The notes beneath the pieces were generated by a model that made no database searches, was not told the DNA's origin, and worked only from the letters and a program-made list of their open reading frames with translations. Below, piece after piece: positions 12,621 to 25,346 of a DNA stretch of 64,000 bases. The number at the start of each line of letters is the position of its first letter. Within the stretch, counting starts at the first letter, position 1. Source of the DNA: Mactromeris polynyma (lineage: Eukaryota; Mollusca; Bivalvia; Venerida; Mactridae); contig JASFXZ010000095.1 in the NCBI GenBank assembly GCA_032209605.1, forward strand, positions 338,635-402,634, in the 5' to 3' direction. A program made the position numbers and the translations under genes.

Positions 12621-13854
12621 GAAAGTTTTATATAGTTTATCACGGTGTTGTCTTAATAGTTTTTGTATAAGCATTGTTTAATTAGCTCTTATTCCAAAAA
12701 TGGCAAAAAAGGAAGCACTGACGCATCATTTGTTACATAAACATTATTCCGCTTCTTCCTTTATTTCTATGTACAAATGACTTTCATTTTTAGTTTTAAA
12801 CGCAATGTAATTGCTTTGTACCATATATTTTTCCGCCATCTACAGTATGTTCGTTGTGCACATCGACCAGATTGTCAATTATCAGCTCTATGTTTTACCA
12901 GCTTGTGAGAAATCTTTAAAATATACTTTAGTTATTTATTTGCTGTCATTGCAGGAGACGCAACCGCTCCATTCATTATCAGAGAATATGTCAAGCACAT
13001 AAAGTCTTTACATTTAAGTTTAATTGATCACACAAGTCCTTAGGGATCACATACTTTGGTATAACTTGATATAGATCCAACTTGTGCTTCGATTAGAAGT
13101 ATTTAAAGTGCCCCTGCTTTATTTGAACTGCTTATAGTCGATATGTTTGAATGCATGCAATTTGCAGCCACTATAATGCGAGATACAAACCTGTCTCGAG
13201 AAGTTTATTTAAAAAAGACGCCTTTCTAGAATTATACTTTTACTACATTTGATTTCTATATGAGCACTTATAATACTGCAAAGAAAAATCCAGTAATTTC
13301 ATTGGTTAAAGGCTCGCGTATAGGATTCTATATACACGGCGCTGACAGGGTATATGACGTTTTTCCCTTCATGCGCCTCGTGACAATTTTTGTTGACGGC
13401 TCGACTCGAAAAAATTTATCGCTTGATGTCTGCAAGTTACTAGAAATTGAAAATTGATCTTCACACATGATTCAATAAATATTGAACAGATTACATGTGT
13501 GCTAGTATTAATATTCAAAACGATAGATTTTTTAAGGTTTGAGCAAAATTCAGCTCGGGTTATATGGCACACAAACTGGTTATATTCCCCCATATACCCT
13601 GTCAACAACCTGCATAACTAATATTGTAACCAGAAAATATCGTATTATTATAACAATATGTTTGAGTTCAAAATTGTTGTTAAAATTGCTATAACCGGGT
13701 CTGGGTATTGGATTGAATAAAAAATTAAAGCATCAACACGATATTAAATCATAAGAAATTTCTATTACAGACAATCGTGTCCATTTATAATACCCGACGC
13801 ATTCGCTTGAAATGTCCACTTTGATTGATAATATTAAAAGAGGTTTACTGTTTG

Positions 13855-13990
13855 ACTTGGCTTGTTCCGTGATGTATTCCATCCATTAAATGTTCCCCTT
13901 TGTTGTCTCCCTAATGTTAGGTAGAGTGTTGTTTCCATGTGGTCTGGGTTGGGGGTCGTTGTCGTATTTATGAGGCTTTCCATGTAACAA
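13855..13990 (-). repeat. Family B dispersed repeat, fragment
   Basis: Contains 'gacttggcttgttccgtgat' and 'gtattccatccattaaatgt', the reverse complement of the family B end ('aatggatggaatacatcacg'). It then runs straight into the 32-bp array, whose first unit reads 'catgtaacaacttaaccttg'. That resembles the sequence that follows the family B terminus elsewhere ('ccctgtaacaatttaatgtc' at about 22010). Confidence 0.55.
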
Positions 13991-14937
13991 CTTAACCTTG
14001 TACACAATCATGTCACAACTTAATATATCTTGTACACAACCATGCAACAACTTAATATATCTTGTACACAACCATGCAACAACTTAATATATCTTGTACA
14101 CAACCATGCAACAACTTAACATCTCTTGTACACAACCATGCAACAACTTAATATATCTTGTACACAACCATGCAACAACTTAACATCTCTTGTACACAAC
14201 CATGCAACAACTTAATATATCTTGTACACAACCATGCAACAACTTAACATCTGTTGTACACAACCATGCAACAACTTAATATATCTTGTACACAACCATG
14301 CAACAACTTAACATCTCTTGTACACAACCATGCAACAACTTAATATATCTTGTACACAACCATGCAACAACTTAACATCTGTTGTACACAACCATGCAAC
14401 AACTTAATATATCTTGTACACAACCATGCAACAACTTAACCCCTCTTGTACACAACCATGCAACAACTTAATATATCTTGTACACAACCATACAACAACT
14501 TAACCTCTCTTGTACACAACCATGCAACAACTTAATATATCTTGTACACAACCATGCAACAACTTAACATCTCTTGTACACAACCATGCAACAACTTAAC
14601 ATCTCTTGTACACAACCATGCAACAACTTAACATCTCTTGTACACAACCATGCAACAACTTAATATATCGTGTACACAACCATGCAACAACTTAACCTCT
14701 CTTGTACACAACCATGCAACAACTTAACATCTCTTGTACACAACCATGCAACAACTTAACATCTCTTGTACACAACCATGCAACAACTTAACATCTCTTG
14801 TACACAACCATGCAACAACTTAACATCTCTTGTACACAACCATGCAACAACTTAATATATCTTGTACACAACCATGCAACAACTTAACCTCTCTTGTACA
14901 CAACCATGCAACAACTTAACATCTCTTTGTACACAAT
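13984..14937. repeat. Tandem array, 32-bp unit, ~30 copies
   Basis: The unit begins 'cttgtacacaaccatgcaac' and continues 'aacttaacatct'. Two main unit types differ in the last segment (aacatct and aatatat) and partly alternate, suggesting a 64-bp higher-order unit in the left half. The right half is mostly the aacatct type. Stops interrupt all frames. Confidence 0.95.
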
Positions 14938-15315
14938 TGTATAACCATAAAATGATCAATATTAAAAACCAAATACGTCGTATTAGAATATCAAAGAATG
15001 ATAAATGAGAGTTTAAAACCATTTTGTTTCTGTTTCATCTGCTATCTCCATTACAACAAGTTTAATGGATCATATTTGATTTCCATGCATAATGCATATA
15101 GTAATGGAATGGGAAAAAACTGTCGTGAAGTTGCTAACAAGATTAGAAACAACATACTCTCCCTCGTAGGGGCTCCAGAAAAATAATTTAAAACATTAGT
15201 ACATCATTAACGAAGTAAATCAAATTTCATTTTTCCCAGAAGAATGGAGCCTTACATAACATAATCATCTGCAAATGAAATAATTTGATGGCGATGTTGT
15301 TTTCAAAATATGCGA

Positions 15316-16216
15316 GCCAGCAGGATGTTGTATTTTTAATATCTGGAATTCTCACATTTTTTTCAAAAAGCATTTCACTTATTTGCAGTATAATTCAATT
15401 ATCAAATAAAATGTTTTCGACATAATATCGCCGTATAGAGTTTTGCTATCTTGGCATGACTTCATTGCGTACTTGATAGAAATAAGACATAATTACAGAT
15501 AATGGGATTAATCAATAAGTGGATGATCCTCAATGGCGAACAAATCGTGTTTCCAGTAAACGAAAGCAGTGACATTATTTATAAACACTTTTAGACGGAA
15601 ATTCAGACTTAGACTTTAAATTTAAATAGGTTGACAAATGAAGTATATGTTTGTTTAAATTCATTTTCTGTTATTATTTTTTAGTCACGGTTGCCAGTAT
15701 ATTATAAATACAATGTACTGCGAATGACATGGCAGTTCTAAAATTAAGACATACTATGGTATTGGCATATGATAAAACCTAGTTGATTTTTGTTCTGTTC
15801 AATGGAATATAAAAAATAAAATGTGGATCATACATTCTGTTTGCTGTACATCTCCAGCATATTGTTAACAAATATTTAAATTAAGTACATTTGTACCTTC
15901 TTCTGCCAAAAACGTTAATTATGTTTTCACAATAAATCATATGGATTTTTTTTGTTTTCTCAAGAGCTCGTTTTATGACCTCTTATTTTAAAAACGTCAA
16001 ACAACGAGGCGCTTGCTGTATTTTATCGCTTGTTACAAAATGATCATTCCCTTGAGTATCAAAATTTTAAATTTTAGAAAGTGAACGATGACAGCCAGAT
16101 GTCGATTGTTTGGCACGAATAAGAAATTAGTTCCACTATTGACTTGCCTCCACAAAAACCTAACACAGTTTTGTCACACGGATTGTGATATTTTGCTTCC
16201 ACATACACAAGGTGTT
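15316..16216. other. No gene recognised
   Basis: AT-rich. One block near 15575-15620 ('attcagacttagactttaaa') matches the arm of the foldback repeat at 30664-31013. Confidence 0.4.
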
Positions 16217-17466
16217 TGTCGGTACTTATACTGAGATGTATGTATTGTCGGTACTTATACTGAGATGTATGTATTGTCGGTACTTATACTGAGATGTATG
16301 TATTGTCGGTACTTATACTGAGATGTATGTATTGTCGGTACTTATACTGAGATGTATGTATTGTCGGTACTTATACTGAGATGTATGTATGGTCGGTACT
16401 TATACTGAGATGTATGTAGTGTCGGTACTTATACTGAGATGTATGTATTGTCGGTACTTATACTGAGATGTATGTAGTGTCGGTACTTATACTGAGATGT
16501 ATGTATGGTCGGTACTTATACTGAGATGTATGTAGTGTCGGTACTTATACTGAGATGTATGTAGTGTCGGTACTTATACTGAGATGTATGTAGTGTCGGT
16601 ACTTATACTGAGATGTATGTAGTGTCGGTACTTATACTGAGATGTATGTATTGTCGGTACTTATACTGAGATGTATGTAGTGTCGGTACTTATACTGAGA
16701 TGTATGTATGGTCGGTACTTATACTGAGATGTATGTATGGTCGGTACTTATACTGAGATGTATGTAGTGTCGGTACTTATACTGAGATGTATGTATGGTC
16801 GGTACTTATACTGAGATGTATGTAGTGTCGGTACTTATACTGAGATGTATGTATTGTCGGTACTTATACTGAGATGTATGTATTGTCGGTACTTATACTG
16901 AGATGTATGTATTGTCGGTACTTATACTGAGATGTATGTATGGTCGGTACTTATACTGAGATGTATGTATGGTCGGTACTTATACTGAGATGTATGTATT
17001 GTCGGTACTTATACTGAGATGTATGTAGTGTCGGTACTTATACTGAGATGTATGTATGGTCGGTACTTATACTGAGATGTATGTATGGTCGGTACTTATA
17101 CTGAGATGTATGTATTGTCGGTACTTATACTGAGATGTATGTATTGTCGGTACTTATACTGAGATGTATGTATTGTTGGTGGTTATACTGAGATGTATGT
17201 ATGGTCGGTACTTATACTGAGATGTATGTATGGTCGGTACTTATACTGAGATGTATGTATGGTCGGTACTTATACTGAGATGTATGTATTGTCGGTACTT
17301 ATACTGAGATGTATGTATGGTCGGTACTTATACTGAGATGTATGTATTGTCGGTACTTATACTGAGATGTATGTATTGTCGGTACTTATACTGAGATGTA
17401 TGTATGGTCGGTACTTATACTGAGATGTATGTATGGTCGGTACTTATACTGAGATGTATGTATCGT
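16217..17466. repeat. Tandem array, 29-bp unit, ~43 copies
   Basis: The unit begins 'tgtcggtacttatactgaga' and continues 'tgtatgtat'. Units are almost identical apart from a hypervariable junction (tattg, tagtg or tatgg). One internal unit at about 17173-17190 reads 'gttggtggttatactgag', the same deviation as the array's right edge ('cgttggtggttt' at 17464). This suggests that a block containing the former edge was duplicated inward. Confidence 0.95.
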
Positions 17467-18960
17467 TGGTGGTTTGGAACTACCAGCTACGTCATACTAG
17501 TTTAAATGTGGACTTTCGGGCAATACGAGTCTTACATTCATCTGCATCTTTACGGACCGTACCAAGGTTATGTGGCTGTTTGTTGCTATGGTCATACGAA
17601 ATTCTATATATGTTTAGCGTCAGGTTCATTTTCGAAATCTAACACCAGGCAGGCAAACAAACAAAGTGTCGATAAGAAAAACAAAATTTATTTTTGTGTC
17701 TACATCTTCTGTTCTTGCTATATACGTGTAATGCGCGTTAATTTGACGTAAACATGTGGTTGTTCGGTCTTGACAAATATGCTACTATCGGTCACGTGAT
17801 TTTGGAGCAGTGCTGATTTATTTTCGTACATGAGAACTGAGCGGAATGACCAAAACTACATTAGCTAGCGTTTTCATTTCGCCCAAAGTTCATTCATATT
17901 GAGCTGAGTAATTGTACATGTATATAACTTTATAGTATCCCTTTATACGCATTTTATTATCCGGCATAAATCCGAACTCTAGACGAAGGAGAATGCTTAA
18001 TAAAATGAAATATAGACGAACTATTTTCAATTAACTACATACTGCAACATGTACTATTAACTGTAGACGGTGTAATAGTTGTTAGTGTGGTAATGTTGTC
18101 TGAGATTTTCACAATTACACATTTTTGTCTATTCAGATACGTAGTGTTCATCATCAGGGTCCTTTTAAGAGGTTATATATGGCATTGCTTCTAAATGTAG
18201 AGCTTTTACCTGTCATGTTCGTCTTTAAGCTGGCCATTAATAGGGCAGGGTAGTTTCGCATATTCGTCCCGGATACATTGAAACACCTCTCGTTGAATCA
18301 CATGTAAAGTATTACTTTTAAAGAAAACAAAGTCCAATGAAAACGAAAATACGTTTAGAAACAAATGGTACTAATTAGATACTTGTGCCATAACATACAA
18401 CTTCCAGTAAAACTGAATATGGCCTTCCAGTGTCTGCGACCTTTTGTTACTCATGGAAAACATTCATATGTCGGAAAAACATAGACCTATACATTTATCA
18501 AACATTGATCAATGCCCTGATAACATCCAAGTTATGTGCATAGATGTGAATTATCATTGCACGCAACGACGACAAAACGCCATGAATCAAATATCAAAAG
18601 AGCACTGTAAAATAACCACGCAAACATGCTTAGTGACGCATTGGACGATTAATTTGAAAATAATGCACTAAACGATATTTCCATACGGAGTAACTGCAAA
18701 ATATTGCGTGAAAAACTTGACGTGTTTGTGAAAAATGGTAGAGAATTGAGATTTATAACTGATGGTTCTGTACTGGCTCAGAAAAACTGACTTCAGGCTC
18801 CTGCACATTGTGTTTTATGTTGTCGTTAAATAGCTGCATCATTAATTAAAATAATAAGGCTGCCAGTGAACTCTATAAACATGCATGTACCCTTGCGGTA
18901 CAAATCGATTGTTGACAACATTATAACACTATGGTTACAGTATCCATCTTGTGTTTAATA
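17467..18960. other. No gene recognised
   Basis: Several short plus-strand frames (60-81 aa) occur, for example 17433-17642 and 18444-18671. None shows a domain or splice support. Confidence 0.4.
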
Positions 18961-19090
18961 TGAGTTCATGAAACATTTACAAATAATTATAGGAACCATT
19001 TAATGCGTAATCAAAGATACCAATAATATTTCATTCTTGTACGTTTGTGTCTTATGTGAGGTGTCTGTTGTTGTTTTTTTTTCAATTTTC
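18961..19090 (+). mobile_element. Non-LTR retrotransposon 3' fragment
   Basis: The stretch from 'aggaaccatttaatgc' (about 18990) through 'atatttcattcttgtacgtt' and 'gtgtcttatgtgaggtgtct' matches the 3' UTR following the LINE ORF2 end at 47635-47700. The last codons before it ('acatttacaaataattata') resemble the HSKIITGKI end there. Only the extreme 3' end survives. It directly precedes the inverted repeat at 19100. Confidence 0.6.
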
Positions 19091-19099
19091 ATTAGTTAA

Positions 19100-19375
19100 T
19101 TATACTTATGACAGAAACTGAACTAGAACAAATCAGGATCAATTTTCCAAAATCGGTCATAACTTATTGATGTCCGTCTTTTTTAATAAGCATAACATGT
19201 GAATTTAATGTCTCAAAAGTTTTGCAGGATGTTCATATTTGTAACATTCAGTAAATATATTGAGCTTTTCATAACATTTCTTAACAAAGTTTGAAAGATC
19301 CTATATTTGATCTTAATCCTGATCCTAAAAACTGATTTTTTGTGAACACGTGGCCTGAAGCTTATTTCAAATAGG
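19100..19375 (+). repeat. Inverted-repeat arm 1 (pairs with 21260-21515)
   Basis: Segments such as 'ccaaaatcggtcataactta', 'gtctcaaaagttttgcagga', 'aaagtttgaaagatcctata' and 'tttgatcttaatcctgatcc' recur in reverse complement at 21260-21515. The arms are about 230-270 bp, diverged, and about 1.9 kb apart. They may be two opposite insertions of one repeat or the ends of a larger element. Confidence 0.7.
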
Positions 19376-21259
19376 GTCCTGAAAACATCCAAAGCGGGAA
19401 GTGTTAGGTATTATAGGAAGACAATTTACTATCTTATCATTTGCCAATCAAATTGTTGATTTGTGTCGTACAAGGGGTATGTAATGATGGATTTATTATT
19501 TATACAATGTAATACGCAGGTCTGCTTGTAAAAAAACTCACAGTCACTTTGAATGTTTCTATATCTGTACAGAGAAGTAACCATGACAATAAAGCGATAT
19601 AAAAATTAGAGTACAACCGTTTTGCCTGTCATTTCGAACATAATGTTAAAAATCTAAATTACATATGAAGTATACGTACATACATTGAACAAATTTTCTA
19701 AACGTCCATGTAATAAAATACAAATTTAAGAAAACGGTTAAATATGCCGACATAAAATTTGGCATTCTAGTATTATACATAATACTCTATCGACTTTCAC
19801 AAAAAATACCTATTTATCATCATGGTTGACCACGCGTGACGGTGAATGCGATGTTCAACTTTTGGCACGAAGATCACGTGTACTATGTAGTTAGCGGTGA
19901 AATTCATTTAAATGCAATCCACGTTTTTTGTCCAACACGAAAAACAGAAAAGATGCCGTCGGTATGACTAATGCTGGTACTCTTCTTCAACATCTGACTA
20001 ACTTTATAAATTAATTAATCAATTCAAATAGAATTTGGAAAATAATTATAAAAATATATATGTTTTGTATTATTGACCACTTTTTATTAATATTTCAAGC
20101 TGCCCGTCTGTTCAATAGGCGCAAATGTGTACATTTGTTTCTGTTCTTATATTTCGACGAAGTACCTAGCGGACGTTTTTGGTCGCTGACTTGTATCGCT
20201 TGCCCCTCACCGCAGCGGATTCGTATATAACTTGTGATAAAGCTATACAGCATGCTTGTGATAGGTCGGTGAATCTACCCAGCTGGATTAGTCACTACAC
20301 GACCCTGACTGTTTGTGTGACTTAAAGCCCCATTACAAAAAGCATACACTAATTAATTTCTAATCAACCATCCTGACATTGCAACATAATGCACAACAAA
20401 TGTAAAATATGGCGGGTCGACATTTATTAGAAAACAATACCATAAATTACTCTTCAATAGGCACCGGTTCAGTGATTTAAATGTGGAATTCTGCAAACAT
20501 GTTGTACTCTTGCAGTATAATCTTGCAATCAAGCATTTAACTGTCTGAAACTAAATTTACGCGCCAGTTAAATAATACATCAAAGAACTGATTGCGCAGG
20601 AAGGCTGGACCGTAAAGGGAAAAAACAATAGAATGACTTCAAGTTTCATCATGTTAGGCATGAATAAAATATAGAAATAGTGTGACTTGATGCAAAGCGG
20701 GAAATATTAACACAGAGAACGCAACATTCTCACGACAATATGTCTCTCCATATGTGTAGTTTATGGAACGAAATAAACAATTAGTGTCGGATGTAAAACC
20801 GAACCTGAACAGGAGATGTGTGGAGGACAACAAACGACTGGTTATCGATGATACTCTGGTTATTCATCTCCATGATGTTTAAAATTTATTTAACATTGAT
20901 TGTGAAACAAGTTCTCACAACTTATTCTAATCACTCTTGATGATTCCTCTGCTACCAACCATTTCCATGATGGAGCTTTATACGGAGCTTTTGTCGACTT
21001 TGATAGCTCATTACAATGTGTACATGTCTTCAGTATAACTTTCCCGCTTTATACGATAGCAGGGTACCATCATGCTTCAGGCCCATCCGGAAAACCTCGG
21101 CCAACTAAGTCCAGTGCCTCGGATGTTCGTAAGGCACTACTTTCGGAAATACCGTTCGAATATAAATAATAAATTGCCACATAGTGCTCCGCCTGACATA
21201 CACTAGAGGATGTTCGTAGAGTAACGAAGTGGAACAGAAATATCCGAGAGCTGTCGAGA
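19376..21259. other. No gene recognised (interior between inverted arms)
   Basis: No transposase-like frame is visible between the two arms. The open frames are short and featureless, including the 70-aa minus-strand frame at 21070-21282. Confidence 0.4.
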
Positions 21260-21515
21260 ATGGCTTCAGGCCCAGTGTTCACAAAGAATCAGTTTTCGGG
21301 ATCAAGATCAAATATAGGATCTTTCAAACTTTGTAAAAATTGTTATGCAAAGCTAAATCTCTTTACATAATGTGACAGATATGAATATCCTGCAAAACTT
21401 TGAGACATTAAATTCAACTGTCATGCTTATCAAGAAAGAGATGGAAATTAATAAGTTATGACCGATTTTGGAAAATTGATTATGATTTGATCTAGATCAG
21501 TTTCTGTCATATAAA
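21260..21515 (-). repeat. Inverted-repeat arm 2 (pairs with 19100-19375)
   Basis: Reverse-complement match to arm 1. For example, 'ataagttatgaccgattttg' at 21450 corresponds to 'caaaatcggtcataacttat' near 19150, and 'gatcaaatataggatctttc' matches 'gaaagatcctatatttgatc'. Confidence 0.7.
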
Positions 21516-21715
21516 AGTAAAATAAATAAATTCTCAACATCATGGTGAAGTTTTGTATGTTTTCACGATGTTAATAAGAAGATTTTAAGGTAGTTTTGTG
21601 TATGTTTATGAGTAGTACTGGAAGAAGTGTTCAACTGTTTCATGAAATGGAAAATATTTTCATATATCAACTTGATCCAGATCAGTTGATCCCTTGTGAA
21701 CATGGGGGAGCATAC

Positions 21716-21846
21716 GCGGAGGGAGCTGGATACGGTCACACACGTTACGCGGAGGGAGCTGGATACGGTCTCACACGTTACGCGGAGGGAGCTGGATACG
21801 GTCTCACACGTTACGCGGAGGGAGCTGGATACGGTCTCACACGTTC
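21716..21846. repeat. Tandem array, 33-bp unit, 4 copies
   Basis: The unit begins 'acgcggagggagctggatac' and continues 'ggtctcacacgtt'. Being a multiple of three, it yields an 11-residue periodic peptide (YAEGAGYGLTR) in one frame of a 94-aa open frame at 21596-21880. The preceding ~100 bp would encode a non-repetitive N-terminus, but there is no family match, so I keep it as a repeat. It is GC-richer than its surroundings. Confidence 0.9.
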
Positions 21847-21954
21847 CAACGAAACTGATACTTCATTGTTATCAAACTAAGAACGCATGCGTTTTGCATC
21901 GGCATAGTCCCATACTTGTCTACCCTTGCACATCGCAGTGTCTAGTGTTTTGTA

Positions 21955-22030
21955 GACTGTTGTTTTCCCGGGGATCTGTGTTGGAAGGCATTTTCTTTTG
22001 TATGTAGCGTTCCCTGTAACAATTTAATGT
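21955..22030 (-). repeat. Family B terminal fragment
   Basis: 'tgttgttttcccggggatct' and 'tgtatgtagcgttccctgta' are the reverse complement of the first ~70 bp of family B. The flank 'acaatttaatgtctctttag' resembles the 32-bp array unit at 13984-14937. Confidence 0.6.
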
Positions 22031-22782
22031 CTCTTTAGAATGCCGCATTTTCGGCTCTGCATATTTCACCTTTACTGGCATAATAGTGCGTGCTCATGTC
22101 TGGTCGAATTCGGTTTATATATTTGATTTACATTTCAATAAAATCACGTACACAAATGCGCCGTAAGCCAAATTATGTGTACGCTTGGGTATTTTGGTCA
22201 TTATTCTGAAGGTTCTTAGTTTTTGTTAAATTATTATTTTTGATAAGGAAAGATGTTTGCCCATTAAGTCAGTCTTATTGTTGAAATCATTTGAATTTGT
22301 CGTTTATTTTGTTCAATATTCAATAAAGAAACAGTTATATGTTTCTCTTCTTATATCATGCATTTAGACATTGCTAAATTATTGAATGATTCAAGAGTAA
22401 TAAATTTGTTCACAAAAGAAATTACTGTGTTTTATAGACAAAATACGCATCACGCTCCCGAATCAATCAAAGCTTAACCTTGTTAAAAATTGATGTATAC
22501 AATACGCTGTATATAATTTTGATATTAGAAACTCAACTTGACAAAAATACGAACATATGTTTCGATCAAACTTATAAAAATGATCTACTAACATACATTT
22601 TACTTCAGACAACATAATTCATCTTTCTACATTGTTTAGGTTCTATTATATAATATAACTTAAAACCTCGTCTACATGCGTAAAAAAAATTCTCCACAGT
22701 ACCAAATGACTTAAAGATATTTAGAATACATAAAACATATTTTAGAAGAAGTCCCACAAAAATCCGTTTGTAGAACCACTCT

Positions 22783-23072
22783 TAAAGTCGAACCACTCTT
22801 AAAGTCGAACCACTCTTAAAGTCGAACCACTCTTAAAGGCGAACCACTCTTAAAGTCGAACCACTCCGAAAGTCGAACCATTATTAAAGTCGAATCACTC
22901 TGAAAGTCGAACCACTCTTTAAGTCGAACCACTCTTAAAGTCGAACCACTCTCAAAGTCGAACCACTCTCAAAGTCGAACCACTCTTAAAATCGAACCAC
23001 TCTTAAAGTCGAAACAATCTTAAAGTCGAACCACTCTGAAAGTCGAATCACTCTTAAAGTCTAACCACTCTT
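22783..23072. repeat. Tandem array, 17-bp unit, ~17 copies
   Basis: Unit 'gtcgaaccactcttaaa' (17 bp), with scattered single-base variants (ctctgaaa, ctctcaaa, cattatta). The region from 22031 to 22782 to its left holds no recognised feature. Confidence 0.95.
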
Positions 23073-23230
23073 AAAGTAATATTATGCTAATTTTTGTGTT
23101 CATTTGTTTACCTAAACACTCATGAAAATATATTTCCTATAGTTAAAACATAAAATAAACATGCATTAACAAAGAATGAACTCGTAATGTTTTGATCCGT
23201 ATTTGTTGAAGAAAGATGTTTGTACATAAT

Positions 23231-24070
23231 ATTAGGCCATGCCAAATTGGAATTTTGTTAAGCCTCCGCGTGCGCCTAGGTTGTGGGCTCCTAGAGCCAA
23301 AGAAACAACATTATACTACGCAACAATTCTCAAATATTTTCGATGTCCATGATTCGACAACGGCAATTTTAGTTGAGATCCGACAACGAAGTGACTACCT
23401 GACCCATTCCCAAAGCCAAACATATGTTTTTTTCCCAATCTGAAAAAAAATCCCAATCAGAAGCACCTACGAAAAATCGTCTACTGGAGCGACCTTGTAG
23501 GTCCCTATATCTTGAAGCTCTTTGAATAAATCTCGTCATTATTGTATCTTGTATCATAACGACAGTTGCTACAAGAAATGTAGATTAGAATGCTTGTTTA
23601 TATAAAATTTAGATATGAAAAGCCTGTTCTTTTAACTATGAAAATTCCCAAAATTCATGTTGAAGCGATTCAAGTTTTCTCAAATTGGCAAATTTTACGA
23701 CGCAAATTTTCCCAATTTATCTAGGGTCTTTTTCCCAAAATGGACAAAAAAAGACCTGAATTCTTAACATACTATTATTGTCTTGTAGAAATTTGTTTAA
23801 CGTTAATTTGTGTGAAAACTAGTCAATTTGTGTGAAAACTAGTCAGTTTTAAATTAGATTTATTCATGTATAGATCTAGTTTTGAAACAAACCATTTTGT
23901 TTTGTTTTTATGATGTTTCTTTCATTAAAATATCTAAAGTTATGCATCGCTTATTATCTGAGGATATTTGTTTTGCCGTTATGAGTTTGTGGTTTTTTTT
24001 GTGAATAGGTAGCTAGGTTTCGCGAACTTAAGTTGACGCTCAACAAAATTCCAATCTGTCGTGGCCTAAT
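23231..24070. mobile_element. Putative 840-bp TIR element
   Basis: A 33-bp left terminus (23231-23263) beginning 'attaggccatgccaaattgg' matches the reverse complement of 24038-24070 ('gcctaat' end) at 29 of 33 positions. No clear target duplication was found. The interior contains several TTTTCCCAA-type stretches and short open frames (75, 62 and 69 aa) without a recognisable transposase domain. Similar TTTCCCAA-rich sequence occurs at 58690-58970. It is either a decayed DNA transposon or a non-autonomous derivative. Confidence 0.65.
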
Positions 24071-25153
24071 TTATTTTTTAATCCAGTTTTTTAACACTCG
24101 TGCTATTTTACAAGTTTTGTCTATTGGGGGTTATACAATGGTTCTTATTAGAGATGTTTCAGCCAATGTAACAACAATGTTGGATGAAGCCAATTCACAC
24201 ACTTTATGTTCAGATAAGCCAGATAAATCTTTAATGAGGTAATGCGGACACTTTTTAAAATAACGTGCCTTAAATGAATGTCATTTTCAAATATCAGCGA
24301 CGGCATTTGCTGAAAACAATTGTGTTTAACTCTGCATGAATTTAAACATACAAGTATATATGAGTGTTGGTCTGTAATATTTCAAACAATGATATATTAT
24401 ATATACACCTCTTGCAAGCAAGAGAGATTATTATACCCGCACCGTCTCGTCCGCCATATTGGAAGAATACCATTTAGCGTTGAGTTTTCTATGAATTTAC
24501 ATGCAATTTCTGTCTCGATTATTCGTTCCATTCATGCAATACGGAAATTGAAGAAAATACAGCCAGATCTTAGGGCTAGATACGACTAAAAAATTGAAAA
24601 AATGTTTTATTCAATATTTAATCAATGTCAAATTCTGAATGGTCTCAAAATCATTTCCGACAAAAAAAAGTCATTTCCGAATAGTGTCATAGACAAACGT
24701 TAAGAGTAGCAAGTATCGTTACATAATTCCGGCACCATTCATAAGATACACAAATTATGCTGTAATAAGAAGCATTATTTAGGTCGTGCAAACTCCCATT
24801 TCTGCAATACGGTTTATTGATAATCATTCTGAAAAGAATATTTCCTTTCAACGCTGTATCGTCAACAATGTCCTATTTTAAAGTAAACTGTTCGCTTATA
24901 AAATTACAAGAAAATGTTTGAAACACGTGACCAACACCGGCAACAACCTCAATGCAATCATTGATCGAAGAACAATAAAACGCTCAAGTTGATTAATGTT
25001 TCTTGCATTCAACGCAGCATCGACAGGGGACATCTTTTTTAATCTGGCGTATGCTGTTTGTCAACAAGTTTCAGTTATAAACGGCGGTCAGTCGACCTAA
25101 CCAGTTTTCCTGGAATAATTCTTCATCTGGGACTACCTTGTCTTTCTGCAAGA
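24071..25153. other. No gene recognised
   Basis: An 89-aa plus-strand open frame (24320-24589) ends in a basic segment but has no family resemblance or splice context. Confidence 0.4.
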
Positions 25154-25346
25154 AGCTGACAACCTCTCTACATAAAGCATAGATGACAACCTCTCTACAT
25201 AAAGCATAGCTGACAACCTCTCTACATAAAGCATAGCTAACAACCTCTCTACATAAAGCATAGCTGACAACCTCTCTACATAAAGCATAGCTGACAACCT
25301 CTCTACATAAAGCATAGCTGACAACCTCTCTACATAAAGCATAGCT
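25154..25346. repeat. Tandem array, 27-bp unit, 7 copies
   Basis: The unit begins 'gctgacaacctctctacata' and continues 'aagcata'. Nearly identical units; length divisible by three, so the minus strand reads as a nine-residue periodic peptide (SYALCREVV) inside a 143-aa open frame at 25071-25502. A second overlapping minus frame is also open. Non-repeat ends show no known domain, so I treat it as repeat-derived. Confidence 0.93.

Larger units (their letters stand above)
12815..15315 (+). repeat. Family C dispersed element, copy 2 (contains a 32-bp array)
   Basis: Left blocks at 12830-13200 ('cacatcgaccag', 'attgtcaattatcagc', 'cattgcaggagacg', 'gagatacaaacctgtctcga') and right blocks at 15060-15310 ('gatttccatgcataatgcat', 'gttgctaacaagattag', 'ggagccttacataacataat') match copy 1 (4540-5895) in the same order. 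A family B fragment and the 32-bp array sit in the middle and explain most of the extra length. Short open frames inside are not recognised as genes. Confidence 0.6.

Noticed and set aside
21596..21880. 94-aa plus-strand frame with Gly/Tyr-rich 11-residue repeats resembling a structural or shell-matrix protein
   Set aside because: Tempting in a mollusc, but only four repeats, no signal peptide, no splice context, and the repeat is a simple 33-bp DNA duplication.
24320..24589. 89-aa plus-strand frame as an exon
   Set aside because: No flanking splice sites in a usable phase and no family resemblance.
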